NCBI GenBank assembly: GCA_013399855.1
Contig: VXAY01003151.1
Location: 160,238-224,237 of the forward strand
Direction: 5' to 3'
DNA: 64,000 nucleotides
Origin: Oxyruncus cristatus
Taxonomy: Eukaryota > Chordata > Aves > Passeriformes > Cotingidae
Each line of letters starts with the position of its first letter. Position 1 is the first letter of the stretch. Of this stretch, positions 1 through 12,300 are shown piece by piece. Below the pieces are notes generated by a model, which had not been told where the DNA came from, searched no databases, and saw only the letters and a program-made list of their open reading frames with translations. Both the position numbers and the translations under genes were made by a program.

Positions 1-1908
1 GGATGGGGACACCTGGGTTGGTTTCAGGAGGAAAAGAAGACTGGTGCCACAGCTGGAGTGAGCTGGAGGTGCGGTGGAGAGCAACCAGGACTGGGTGGGG
101 GCACTCTGGGGTTGCCCAGGGCAAGAATCAGATCTGGATGGATGGAGACATTGTCAGGAATTAGGATCTGAGACTTTATAGTCCCTTCTGTGCCAGCAAC
201 TGAATTAGGGACAGTTTCTTTTGTCCCCAGCAGTGAAGAGGTGGCTCCTCAGGAGATGACCTGGGGCTGGATGAGCAGCAATTCAGGACAGTATTAACTC
301 CTACCTGCCTATTCTCCTGAAGCCAAGGACCTTTTCTGAACAGCAGCATTTCCAAGTGGATACATCTTGGGAAAAAAAAAAACCCACAACCTGTGAGCAA
401 ATTAGAGCACTCACAAGACTTTCCCTGAACTTCTCTGTGAGGATCATTCCAGTCACCATCTCACAGCTGCTCTGGGAGTGGGCTGGGAAAGGATGGGGCT
501 GTCTGGAGGGCAGTCATTGAATTTAGACATCAGCACAAGTCTGTGGGTTTATCTCATTTAACTTCAGATGTTTGCAGTCTAGACATCCACCCCTGAGCCA
601 GTTGCCTTGGGCTCCCTGGATGAAACAGTAGAGGGTTTCCTCTTCCCTATTTTAGACAGTTCCTTTGGTTTGGAGTGACTCATGCCCTGAAAGTGCTTCC
701 TTCTCACTTCAGGTAAGGAAGGACAATCCATGCGAAGCAGACAAATGTAGATGTTTACATAGAGACACCTAATTTTTGCCCACGGATCCCCAAATCGCGT
801 TCCTGAGTCCTGTCAGGCAGTTCTGGGCCTGCATTTCCTTTGTATTTCTACTGTCCCTGTCACTGACTGAGCAGATGCTCTGGAGGTGAATTTGCCGCAG
901 CAGGTTTGATCGGTTTAGTGGGTAAGTGTTGGAACACTCTTTAAGAAAAGGAACAGAGTTTTCCACAACCAGGCTTCTTACATCCAGAGGTAAAAGGAAA
1001 TTAAAAGCAGTCAACGCTCGGTAGTTCAGGGAAAACTGCAAGTTACTTTGCTGCCTCGAATTTCTAGAGAAGTCAGGGAGTGGAGTCCGCTTTGCTGTCC
1101 CTGTGCACTCTTGGGATTATCACTGTTGTTCCTTTCTTATTTTTTGTCAGCCATAGGAGAGATATTACAGGACTTTTCTCTGTACTCTGAACTGTAGATC
1201 TAAGCACCACTGATCTCAGTGTTGCAGCATCTCTCTATTTATGCAATAACCTGGATTCAGATCCTTAGTCTGAGCATCCTGGGATCGAAATTCATTCTTA
1301 CTTAACTCCAGGTGATAATTTAAAGGACCAAAACGTGCTTACCCAGCCATCAGAGCTGTCTCCTACTCAGTTGTGAGAGTTTACTCAAGTGCTGCCTCTC
1401 TTTTAGCTGCTGTGTGTCGTCACTCCAGTTCCAGGCTGTCACTTCTTCCTTAAGACCCTGATTCAGCTCTGTTTTCCAGGAGAGGCTCGTACAGGCTTGT
1501 CACTAAGGAGTTAAGGAATGCAGCTGCTCAGCTTCCCTTCCCTCTGGTTCTCCAAGCCCTTTGCAAAACACTCATTTCCTTGACCTTCCAGCCCCTCCCA
1601 CAAAAATGGGATAATCAGAGTAAATGAAGCCTCGGGTGCCTCCGAGCTGTTGTGTTGGTTTGGCCAAGTTGCCTTTGTTGGATAGGGCCTGCCTGGATGA
1701 GCTGGAAAAAGGCATCTGCTTTCCTCCTCAAATGGCAGATGTGCCATTGGCATGATTGTGTTTGGCAGAAGCATAAAATGGAGTGGTTTGAACAGAAAAG
1801 TGAGAGTCAGGGTGGTTGGGCATGTGCCTGGACCTCTTGCTTTTGGAAAAGTCTCTGAGGGACACGTGCTGCTACCCATGATCCAGGTCATAGGAGAATA
1901 TAACTTTA

Positions 1909-1910
1909 TA

Positions 1911-1942
<32 letters not shown>
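1909..1942. repeat. TG/TA compound microsatellite
   Basis: About six TG units run directly into about eleven TA units, followed by a T-rich stretch. It is an ordinary compound dinucleotide repeat, likely to be length-polymorphic. Confidence 0.95.
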
Positions 1943-3819
1943 ATTTTTTTAAATTTTTTTAAAAAATATGTATATGTGAGAATATAACACTATATAAGTC
2001 TTTAAAAATCACTGGGTTTGCAAGTCCTCCTGCACTGATCCCACAAAGGCCACACGGGATGTTTGGTGGGTTTTAATCGTGGACTTATCATCCAGTTTAT
2101 GTCTCTGTTACTGACATCTAACATTTTCTTCCCCATGTTGTCATATTGGTAACATGGTTTTGGATTCTTAGACAAGGTCCTGTAGAAGAGCAAATAATTA
2201 TAATACTCCATAAATACTTTTTTTTTTCCCCTTTTTTTTCCCCTTTTTCCCAAAAACGCCAGAGCTTTAGTATCTTTTGACAGTCTTATTGTTCGAAATT
2301 GTGTCACCAGTTATTATAGATAAAAATCCTGAGTTGGTGTTTGTCTTTGGTTCACTCTCTAGTCTCATTCTTGCATTTTTTACGCAGTATTTTTTCGACT
2401 CAGAGGGTTTTTGGGAATAAAGCCGTATTTTCCTGAGGATATTTAAAAGGAAGAAACTGAAAAGAATCTAAAATCTAGTTTTAAGACAGAGCAGCAGGAA
2501 ATTAGGGAAGAAATTAAAGCTGAGATTGTTGTGTAAGAAGTTCCTTCAGTCCTGTGTTTCTAAAATAATGAGTATGGATGAAAGCCATGGACTGAAATGG
2601 GGAGCTCTTCTGACAAGGAGCTCCTTCAGGTTACGTTTCTCATGATTGAAATAAGATCTGGCTGCTAAAATATTTCATTTCCCTTGTGATTCACGTGAGA
2701 AAGGGTTAAGAAACTTCACCTCCACCTCAAGCAGTGACTGAAATCAAGTTATAGAAATTCTAGGAAGGCGACTGGTGCTCTTGTCTTATTCCATTACTGT
2801 TTTCCCAGAAGCCATGGGAAAGTCGTTGTGGTGTGAGAAATTGTCTCTCATAACTAAACGTTGGTTCTGTATGTAGGATGTGGGCTCTGGGAGCTGAGCA
2901 GAAATGGGGGAAGGATGTGATTTCATCCCCGTAGGCTTTTCAGTTCTGCTCCTTTTCGTTTGACTCCAAATCCTGTTACTGCTGTGGTCGCCCTAGTCCT
3001 CATCTCTGCTGGGTTCCCCACGCAGTGAGCTCCAGGAGAGCCCAGGAACACTCTGGCATCAGGAGAAAGGGAGGTACTGAGGCTCACAGCACCTCTTCTG
3101 GGTCCGTACTCCTGCTAACCTGCAGCTGTGGCTCCGCTGGGAATCCCAGCGGAGTCTTTGAGGAGCTGCCACGTGAGCAAAGAGCTGGGCCGTGGGTACT
3201 CCGGCCCTGCCGATGGCCGGCAGCAGAGATGAGGCCAAACATTTCTGCAGCCCCATTTCTCCAGTCTGTGACAGTCCTTTGAATTGTATTTAATTACAGA
3301 GTGCACACAAAGGCTTTGTTTGCAGCAGCAGACGGTGTGATAATCCTCTAGCAACTCTTGGGATCCGGCGGGAAGGAAAACTCTCATTAATAAAGACTTT
3401 GGTTGTAACTCCGTGTGAGAGCTGCTGCAGGATTGAGAGCTGCAGGAAATCGCGTCCAGGAAAACATTCCCTTTGTCTTTCCGCTCGAAAGACAGAGTGG
3501 GAGCAGGAGAAGCAACCCCTGACAAACCCACCACAGCTTTTACATGTTGCCTTGGCCATGCCAGAGGGGATTAGTGAAGGGGGGATTAACAAATTTCAGC
3601 TTCAACCAAAAAGATAAACCCGAGAAACTGGGTTATTGTTCACTATCTGATGTTGATGTGAGCTGACCGGAGCTTACATTTACTTTTTGGATGGAAAATG
3701 TGAATCCATGTGCTCCTCAGCCCCCCTGTCTGTGTGGCCAGTTGCCCACAGAAAGATGTCAAAGCCCAAAATCTCCTCCTTTTCCACAGGATAAAAACAA
3801 AGAGAACACAACACAGTAG

Positions 3820-4128
3820 AAAAAACAAAAACAAAAAAAAAAACAACAACAAAAAAAACACACCTCCCCCCCCCAAAAAAAATCAAACCAAACCAAAACA
3901 AACCCAAGAAAACACCAAAAAACCAACCAACCAAAACCACAAAAACAAACAAAAACCAACAATGAAAAACAAAACAAAATACGAAACCAGAAACAAAAAA
4001 ACCAAACAACAACAACAACAAAAAAACAAAAAAAAAACCACAAACAAACAAAAAAAAAAAACCCACAAAACAAAAAAACCAAACCAAACCAAACCAAAAC
4101 AAAAAAACAACACAACAACAGAAAAACA
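3820..4128. repeat. A/C-only low-complexity tract (degenerate CAAA/CAA)
   Basis: About 300 bases made almost entirely of A and C on the + strand, with only a handful of G and T. Short CAA, CAAA and CCAAA units alternate without a fixed period. Open frames across it (Lys/Asn/Gln-rich on +, Phe/Val-rich on -) are composition artefacts, not genes. It probably grew from an A-rich seed, but no flanking retroelement body is recognisable. Confidence 0.9.
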
Positions 4129-4877
4129 GAGCTGGAGAAGTAGTAAAGTGAGTTTGTACCAAGCTGTCTATAAAATCTACTCCAGCTTTTCTAGGAGGAA
4201 TACACCAAGGAAGGAGAGTTATTTAGTCTGTTATCCCGGGGAATATCCCCCTTGACAGGCAAGAATTGCAGCTCTTGAGGGGTCTTTTCAGCCATGAACT
4301 TTTTGCCAGCTGGGAGGTGAATTGAGGCAGCTGAACTTGTTGCCTTGCTCACCGTCATGCCAGATGTACTTGTGACCCACCAGCGCAAAAAGACAAACTT
4401 TCTGTTTCCTCGTGATGCCCAAAACTGTGATATTTTCACATTATTTTTTATTCCATCTGCCTTGGCTGGCCTGTATCAATGACAGCTGTGATACGTGAGG
4501 GTTACTGCTGTTATCACTAAGGAGGGAGATGAGGGTTGCTGTGATTGGGTTATTTATTTACTTGTTTAGTTAATGTGGCAAATGAGCCATAAACTCGAAG
4601 TCCTCCAGTGTGAATCAGTTTGTTGACCTTGGTGATTCAGTTAAAGGTCTGTAGACATTAAATTCACACATCACTGACCTCCTCCAGCTAAGTAGTGGGT
4701 GTTTCAGTTTGAACTAGTCCAACTACAGTCAGGGAAGTGGGATGAAAGCCTTCAGAGCTGATGCTTGCTGGCTCTCTGGGGACTAGGGGTGGTGAAAAAA
4801 TTAGTTCAGACTGAACACAGAGCTTTGACTCAGCTAAAATTAAGGGTGATGTTTCCCACTGAGAGAGAAGTTTGCTT

Positions 4878-5570
4878 ATAGAATCATCAGATCATTAAGG
4901 CTGGAAAAAAAGCTCTGTCGTCATCAAGTCCAACCACTAACCCAGCCCTGCCAAGTCCCCGCTCACCCGTGTCCCCAAGTGCCACATTTACACAGCTTCT
5001 AAATCCCTCCAGGGATGGGGACTCATCCGCTGCCCTGAGCAGCCTGTTCCAGTGTTCACCCTTTTGGTGAAGAAGTTTTCCCTGATATCTGACCTAAACC
5101 TCCCTGGAACAACTTGAGGCCGTTTCCTCTTGTCCTGTCGCTTGTTACCTGGGAGAAGAGACACCACCACCCCCCCGGCTCCTCCCTCCTGTCAGGGAGT
5201 TGCAGAGCCAGAAGGTCCCCCCTGAGCCTCCTTTGCTCCAGGCTGAGCCCCCCCAGCTCCCTCAGCCGCTCCTGCTGCTCCAGCCCCTTCCCAGCTCCGC
5301 TCCCTTCCCTGCACACGCTCCAGCCCCTCCATGACTTTCTTGTCGCGAGGGGCCCGAAACTGGACACAGGATTCAAGGTGTGGCCCCACCAGTGCCCAGC
5401 ACAGGGGGACAATCCCTGCCCTGATCCGGTGGCCAGACTATTCCTGATCCTTGGCCTGGTTGCCCACCTGGGCACACGTGGCTCGTGTTCAGCCACTGTC
5501 AGAGGCACCCCCAGGGCCTTTCCCAGCCCCTGTCCCCCGCCTGTGGCTCTGTGAGGTTGTTGTGACCACC
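4878..5570 (-). mobile_element. CR1 LINE fragment, antisense, 5'-truncated
   Basis: The left edge has the CR1 3' terminus read in reverse (a 'tatagaatcat' motif, then the 'caagtccaacc' block). Next come the reverse complements of the usual reverse-transcriptase C-terminal region, including the 'cctgttccagtg' and 'ttccctgatatctgacctaaacc' blocks. It extends about 690 bp, to a 'gttgttgtgacca' block typical of longer CR1 copies. It is one of the two longest copies in the window. The frame is broken by stops, so it is dead. Confidence 0.92.
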
Positions 5571-7804
5571 CACCCACCTCACCTAAAGGCTCCCAACAAG
5601 TCAACACCAGCTCTGCAAAAGCCAAGATCACCTGTATTTTGGTGGTTTGGCTGCTGGACACTCTTTTTCCACGGGTTTGCCTGGCACAGATATATTTTCT
5701 CTGGGACTACGTGTAAAAAAATACGTGGTTTTGAAAATTACGTCTAAAAATCAAGTTTACCTGAGTCTATCACAAGCCCACTTTTCAGAGTACGGCCTCG
5801 TTTTCTGTTTTGAAAGGTGATAAAAACAGTTACTCAGAAGAAAATACGGGGCCACTGAGGTAAATATGCAACCTACCAATTTAGGCCTGAATTTTTAGTG
5901 AAGGGAAGAAGTGGCAGTGAAGCACTTGCTAATGGGCTTGGTGCAAAAATTGCTGCATAAAAAAAAAAAATATATATATATATTGTAGAAGCACAAAGTG
6001 CTTTGCCAGCCCTGATCAAGGTTAGAGCAATATGAATTAATTTGAAAGAGAAAACTGGAGGTATTTATAGATGTGAGATGAATTTGGCAGTAGTTTAAGT
6101 CCAGAGATTTAAGACTTTTCTTTGAAAAAAGCAGATGTTTTGAAAACAGTTCCGTCTTTATTTTTACAGCAAGTGTTCTGCAGATCTCTCATGCTTCCCC
6201 TCGTGCTTTTTAGAGGTTAAAATAAAATAAAAAGGCAACAAGCACTGTAAATCAAAACAAAATGAATCTGTGGTATTTTAGATGAGCCAAGATCAAATTT
6301 CCAAAGATCTGTTTCCCTTTGGGAAAAAGAAACATTTGAGAATGAAGACAACTCCAAGTGATTCCCCCTCTTCTCGTGTTTGTTTTTTTGTTTATTTTTA
6401 ATTTGACTAGGAAACCACATAATTTTTTATACACTGCTGATCAGGGCCCATTCCCAACCTAAAGGAAATTAGAATCTGAACTGGGCATGGTATGAAACAG
6501 GGAAGAGAGCTAATAGGCTAATAGGAAACGGTGAGAGTAAATTTAATGTGCTAAATTATTTTATAATGTTAATCCAAAGGGCAATTTACAGCAAACAGTT
6601 GTTCCTTCAAAGGATTTCTGGACCTTCCCCTTTACAAATTTGTCTGGCAAACACGTGGGTAGAGCAACAACTCACACGTTTTGAAACAAGACAGGAAGAG
6701 GGTGGGTTTTTTTTAATTTATTTTTTTAAATATTTTTCTCTGCCTGTTTCTGATGAAAATATGTGTTTTTTCCAAGACCTTTAAGAGTCAACACTGAATC
6801 GATGACTTCTTACAGGCAAAGGTTCATGCAGTGTCCTCATAATCTGTCCCTGAAGCTCACACAACTCGTGTATTCTCCTACATCACATTCGACAGTGAGG
6901 GTATAAACTCAGTCCAAGACTTGTGCTCTCCTCCCATCATTCCACCTCTTTGCAGCTGGATTTCTGAATAGGCTTCTCCCTCTGAATGCCCTTTCCAATC
7001 CCTTTCAAAGAGATGGGGTTTGGTGCAGCCTCAGTTTCTGTGTGTAATTACCATAGCAACGGTCAAGGTGTCCCCCCAAATTGAGAGGATGTTGGTGACA
7101 AGGGGACACGGTGACATGTGTGAGCTCCTGGTTCCTTTTCTTGGAGTAAAAAAAAATCAGTATTTTCACATTTTATGATTGAGGCAGTTCATGCAAGGAG
7201 TCCACGATTAATTACCTGAACATTCATAGCCACTGTTGTATTACAAACACAATATAATTAAGTCTGACTGAGGAGAAACCACTTGAGGGAAAGAAGTCTT
7301 GTCACTGGGAATTTCCTGCTTTTTAGCTCCTTGATCTCCTAATCTGCATCAGAGGTTTGGTTCTTATTTGATTTGGGTTTTGTTTTGCTTTGAATTAGCA
7401 AGAGCCAGGAGACAGGCCCTGTGAGGATGGGGGGAATAACCCATGAAGCCCAAGATCCCTCTGCTCTTGGCATGAGTATTAAAGCTGCTGTCTCCCTGCC
7501 CTACATAGCTGGTGGTGTTGGTTATCCAGGCAGGGTTCCCAGAGCATAAAGTAGCAGGATTGTTCCTGATCATCAGGAAAAAATAGGTTGTGGGGTTTTT
7601 TCCCCCAAGGGAAATGCAGACTTTTCAGCAGGCTCCGAGTTGCACTCCCTTGTCTCAGGCAAACAGAAAATAAGGCTGGTTACGTATCACCACTGTGCAG
7701 TGGCCCTGGAGATCTCCAGGTCACTCTGTGAGGCCATGAATCCGCAGGGATGCATCTCTGAGGGTGGGTTTTGCTCACTCTGTCCTTCTCTGCCCTCTCT
7801 GCAG
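5571..7804. other. Unique intronic/flanking DNA, no feature seen
   Basis: AT-rich sequence with short poly-A, TA and poly-T runs (for example 5959-5984 and 6710-6735). I see no exon, RNA gene or repeat family in it. The last 25 bases are the polypyrimidine tract and AG acceptor of the first visible exon. Confidence 0.5.
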
Positions 7805-7901
7805 GCATCCAGCACACGGCCAGAGTGCAGCATCATGCTGGAGATCGAGGAGGAGCGGAGCCAGTGCTTGGCAGAGCTTATTGGGGATAACCAGACTGCA
7901 G
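7805..7901 (+). CDS. VIPR1: VIPR1-like receptor, exon 2 (start of hormone-binding ectodomain)
   Basis: 97-bp exon with a pyrimidine-rich CAG acceptor just before 7805 and a 'g|gtatgg' donor. It encodes 32 residues plus one base, containing RPEC, then SQCLAEL, then DNQTAG. This is the N-terminal alpha-helix region of a class B1 receptor ectodomain: a Pro-Glu-Cys start, acidic helix, the first conserved disulfide cysteine (SQC) and a potential N-glycosylation site (NQT). It ends in phase 1, splitting a Gly codon completed by the next exon, as in secretin-family genes. Because it starts after the signal peptide, an upstream exon must supply the initiator Met. The exon number is inferred from human VIPR1 structure. 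Confidence 0.85.
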
Positions 7902-10597
7902 GTATGGGAATATGGGAACGCTCTCTTCTCTCACTGGCCAGCAAGCCAACATCCCCCAGCCTCACATCTGCCTTCCCCAGACCATTTCTCACCCCTGCTG
8001 GAGCAGGGCAGTCACTCCAGGTGATCCTGAGCTCTTTAGGAGGGAGAGAAACAGGTGCTTCCGAAGCACAATTCAGTCAGCCAAGAGTTGGAATAGCTCT
8101 CCAGGGTTCCCTTGCTGCCTCCCAGCTGGGTAAGCCTAACTGGGTGTGTTTAATCACAGTCATCCAGCTCTCTGAACTGGAAGTTCCTTAACCAGTTTTT
8201 CCCTGGGATCTGAAAGCCTGAAGTTCCCAGGTTCGAGGGAAGCCATGGCCACCTTCTCCTTCCATCCAGCTGCCCTCCCATCCCCATGCCAAGGTCGCTC
8301 CTGCCCTGGTGGAGAAGCAGAGGAAGGGAGGGTGTGTTCCAAGGCTGCAAGGTGTCTCTGGAGTTGGGGCAGGCAGCTGAGGTCATGGAACACACACCAC
8401 TCCGGGCAGTCCTCCTGGAACGATCTCCAGTCTCCTTAATCCACTCCCTGCTTCAGCGATCGGAAGAGGAGGAAGGAACTTAGCCCCAGGTTAAGGCATC
8501 CAGTCGGATCTCTCCCCCTCCAAGTGCCTCTCCCAAGTCACCAGTCTCGTTTCTGTAAGTAAAAGAGGTGTAGGGACCAGGGCTGGGCTGTCAGGATCCA
8601 AAAGGAAGGGATCACATGGCTGGGGGAAAGGGTGGGAAGGTGCGTATCCTGCTTGGTACTTACATCCCTCCTCCTGAAAGAGGAAAAGGGGGAAGAAGAT
8701 GTGTCCTCATCCTCTCTCCCTCGGCACTGCTTGCAGTCAGGCCACAGACTGAAGGACTGTTCCACGCTGCTTAATGATGGAGTAACATCCTGGGACAAGC
8801 TGATCCCGGGAGGAGCTTTACTGGATGCAAGGAAGGCTTTTTGGCCCTCGCTTTTATCTACTAAGAGACGGTTTGCTTTGATTTGGAAGCTCTTTCAAGT
8901 GTCCCTGTACAGTTAAACGGAGCTGTTTGAAGAAATGTTCTCCTGGAATCCAGTAAAGGGAAAAGTCGGGGGGGTTCAGAACATTCATCTGAAAGCCAAC
9001 TAAACACTTCATTTTGTTTTTGCGGATATTTCAAGAAATTCGATTACATACAGCACATTAAAAGTAGAAAAATAAATACTTGAAGTGGTAATATTTTTTC
9101 TGCTTTGTCAAAATGATTTTTCTCATTGGCAACTTTAATCCAAAACAGCTTTTTTTTTTTTTTTTTCCCCCTCTCTAACCACCGAATTACACCACCAAAA
9201 ACGTTTTTTTTCCCAGTTCTGAAGTAAAGACGGGCAAAAGCCCTCACTGCCCAAGCATCAGCAAGTGTAGGGAAATCCTTTGGGGGAAGGAGGGGGTGTT
9301 CACACTGGAACACTGAAATACTGGACTGGGAGAAGTCTACGTTTCCACCAGTCACTACTCATAAACAGTGACTCAAAAAGTGCAGTTGTGAGCACTGCAA
9401 ACAGTTTGTTGTGGATTTCTGTGGATTGGGTTGATGTCAGATGTTTGTGTACATCAGCGTGTCCTGAAGTGGTCAGTGGTGACACTGGTGTGGAACAAGG
9501 GTGTGCAGGGACACAGGGTGTGTGCCCAGCCAGATTTTACAGTGGAAAGCAGCTGGAATCCGTTTTGCCTCAAAACATCAGCAGGTATTTAAAAAGCTCA
9601 TTGCCTTACTATAATCTAGACACTCATGGCTGCCCTGGAGTGAACAGAGAGAAACCAGAATCTCCCAAGTGGTGGCCCAGAAAATGGGTGGCTCTGGGTG
9701 GATCAGTTTATGGAGAAGTCTGTTTTGAAAGTGGTGTGGACAGATGGTTACAAAGTGCTTACATGGGATGTGTTTTCCCTGCAGAGTGTTGAAGGCACAA
9801 GTAGGTCAAAAAAAAGATGTTTTTCAGGAGTGGGGCTCCATAACTCAATAAATGGAGCTGAGCACAATAAAACTTTGAACTTTGACGGTTGTGGGTGAGG
9901 GAGAAGTTTGTGGGGGAGAAATCTCCTGAAGGTGCCGATAAGAGATCGTATGAAGGTGGTGACTTGTCTCATCTGAGTGTTGCTGGAAAGAAAAACCCCA
10001 GTAAAACTCACAGGAAAAATGCAATTTGAACACAGTTCCGTCCCCCAGAACAGGAGGATGGAAAGCAATCGAGATTCCCTGTGATCTGCAGTGTAATACC
10101 TTGATTTATGGCCAGGAGGCGTGTTGCCTTCTGCACATTCCACATCCTTTGAGCAGAAAGAAAATCACTTGGGCTTTAACAACCAATTTGTTATCCTTGC
10201 TAATTAAATGAGTGGAAATAAGGAAACACTGTTGTGGTACATTGTGGACATCAAGCTTTGTTTAGAAGCCATTATTGATTGTATTGATCAGAGGGGCCTA
10301 ATCACAGCTGTAATTTGATGTGTCAGATAGATTAGTCACTCATTAAGAACACTTGATGGGGGTGCTGAGGGTGATCTCTGGCTCGGGATAAGCAAGATTT
10401 CCACTGATAAACAATAACATCTGTCTTAGAGGTGTTTTGTCTTCCAGCACCCATTCCTGGTGTTTATTCCTTATGGGGGGAGAGTATAGACATGAAATCA
10501 GTGCTTTGTTTTCAGACCAAACCTGTGTGCTCTCAGTGCTGGTTGTAGGTGCCAGTTGCTGCTCGTGGTGTCACCAGTCCTGGACCACAGGGCTCCT

Positions 10598-11240
10598 GTT
10601 GATTGTTCTGCCCCTCTTATGAGACCCCACCTGTGTCCAGCTCTGAGGTTCCCAGCACGGGAAGGACATGGACCTGTTGGAGAGAGTCCAGAGGAGGCCA
10701 CCAAGATGATCAGAGGGATGGAGCAGATCTGCTGGGAGGAAGGGCTGGGGAAATTGGGATTGTGCACCCTGGAAAAGAGAAGCTTTGGGGTGACCTGATT
10801 GTGGCCTTCCAGGACCTGAAGGAACCCACAGGAAAGATGGAAAGAGATTATTTACAAAGGCCTGGAGTGACAGGACAAGAGTGGAATGGCTTCAAACTGA
10901 TAGAAAGTAGAGTTAGATTAGATATTAGGAAGAAATTCTTCCCTGTGAGGGTGGGGAGGCCCTGGCACAGGTTGCCCAGAGAAGCTGTGGCTGCCCCTGG
11001 ATTCCTGGAAGTGTCCAAGGTCAGATTGGACGGGGCTTGGAGGAACCTGGGCTGGTGGAAGGTGTCCCTGCCCACGGCAGGGGGGTGGGACTGGATGCTC
11101 TGTGTGAATCCCTCTATTCCCTGCTGGGAGCGTGATTCCGTGTCCGTGAAGTTTCCCACGTTTGAGGAGACTTGACAGTTGGACTTGATGATCTCAAAGG
11201 TCTCTTCCAACCTTGATGATTCTGTGATTTTATGATTCCA
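10598..11240 (+). mobile_element. CR1 LINE fragment, sense, mosaic 3' end
   Basis: Carries the CR1 ORF2 C-terminal region (blocks for 'KDMDLLERVQRR'-like and 'GNGFKL'-like peptides are recognisable but frame-broken) and the 'ggccctggcacaggttgccc' block. The usual 'ctggatgatcttt' stretch is interrupted after 11097 by about 81 bp that do not look like CR1. At 11179 a different CR1 3' end follows ('ttggacttgatgatctcaaagg', then TTCTGTGATTTTATGATTCC). The copy is non-functional. Confidence 0.92.
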
Positions 11241-12269
11241 CGACCAGAGGTCACAAAAAACATGCCCACCTCTGATGAGGAGAAGTTTGTTTCTCAGCAG
11301 GGGAAAGGCTGCAGAGGATGCAGTTCAGGAGAAATCCACAGGGAAAAGCAGTTGAAGCCGGCAGCGTGTACACAGGAGAATCAAACGGCTGGGAGATCAA
11401 AGTCTGGACTTTAAAGGAAGTTTGTAACCATTAGAGGATACCAAACAGCCTTTCTGGAGGTCTGCAGGAAGGAGTGTTTTATTGACTCGGTGGCACAGCT
11501 TGCCCAGTTCGTGGAAGGGCGTGTAGGACGCAGTTCATGTTGCAGCACGGGGCTGGATTTCATGAGCAGGACTGTCCTTGCCGTCCTGTGCCGTGGCATT
11601 TTATAACTCCGTGCTAAAATAACTACTAAAGATACAAAGTGACATGTGTGATTCAATACAGGAGCAGATCCTTTACCATAAAATCAAGACCAAGTAGACT
11701 GAGGCCGATTTTACGCATGGCACGGGAATGACTTTTGGTGAGGGATTTTCACTTGGTTTTAGGCACCTCTAGTGTGTTCTGGCATCTGTTTTAGGATGTG
11801 ATGAAATCCTGTTCAGATTGTCTTGCCTGCTGACAAAATCTTTGTTTACTACGAGGAGCGAGCAGCTCAGCTGTGTTGGAAATAATCACATTTATCGGAT
11901 GATCCCTATTCTGATGTTCACTGTCTTGGAGGAGCCAAATGAGGTGAAATCCCGACTCCATCATTAGGGGGGATGAATCTACCCATTCACAGATGGAACT
12001 GCACTTCAGGATGCTAAACTTTCGCTTGGGTATTTGTTAGATGACCTTTCCAGCCCTTCAATCCATGCCCCCTCCCCCCCAAAATGCTCAGTTTGAGGCA
12101 TTATTAAAAAAATCCTCTGAAAAACTTGTTGCCTTGCAAGTGGCAGGATTCGCCTGCTCAGTTCAGGGGATAATGTACAAAATTCCTCATCTCAGTGCAG
12201 ACTGTGCTCCTGAAGGACCTCAAACTCAACTCAATGTGCCATTCCTGGGAAGGGCCATTAAAGACTTTA

Positions 12270-12300
<31 letters not shown>

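Larger units (their letters stand above)
1..7804 (+). other. VIPR1: 5' flank, probably intron 1 of the VIPR1-like gene
   Basis: No coding exon is recognisable here. The next exon starts inside the mature ectodomain, so the signal-peptide exon must lie upstream, and this stretch is inferred to be intron 1. It holds a TG/TA microsatellite near 1909, a T-rich patch near 2219, an A/C-only low-complexity tract at 3820-4128 and one antisense CR1 at 4878-5570. There is also an A-then-TA run near 5959. No CpG-rich promoter-like segment was noticed outside the CR1. The remainder looks unique and without features I can name. Confidence 0.5.

Noticed and set aside
3680..4255. Long open frames on both strands (181 and 160 residues)
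   Set aside because: Both derive from the A/C-only tract: Lys/Asn/Gln-rich on one strand, Phe/Val-rich on the other.
5056..5661. 201-residue open frame on the minus strand
   Set aside because: It lies within the CR1 at 4878-5570 and reflects the GC-rich element, with no intact reverse-transcriptase frame.
1..7804. Search for the signal-peptide exon and promoter
   Set aside because: No GC-rich Met-plus-hydrophobic segment followed by a phase-matched donor was found, so exon 1 is taken to be upstream.
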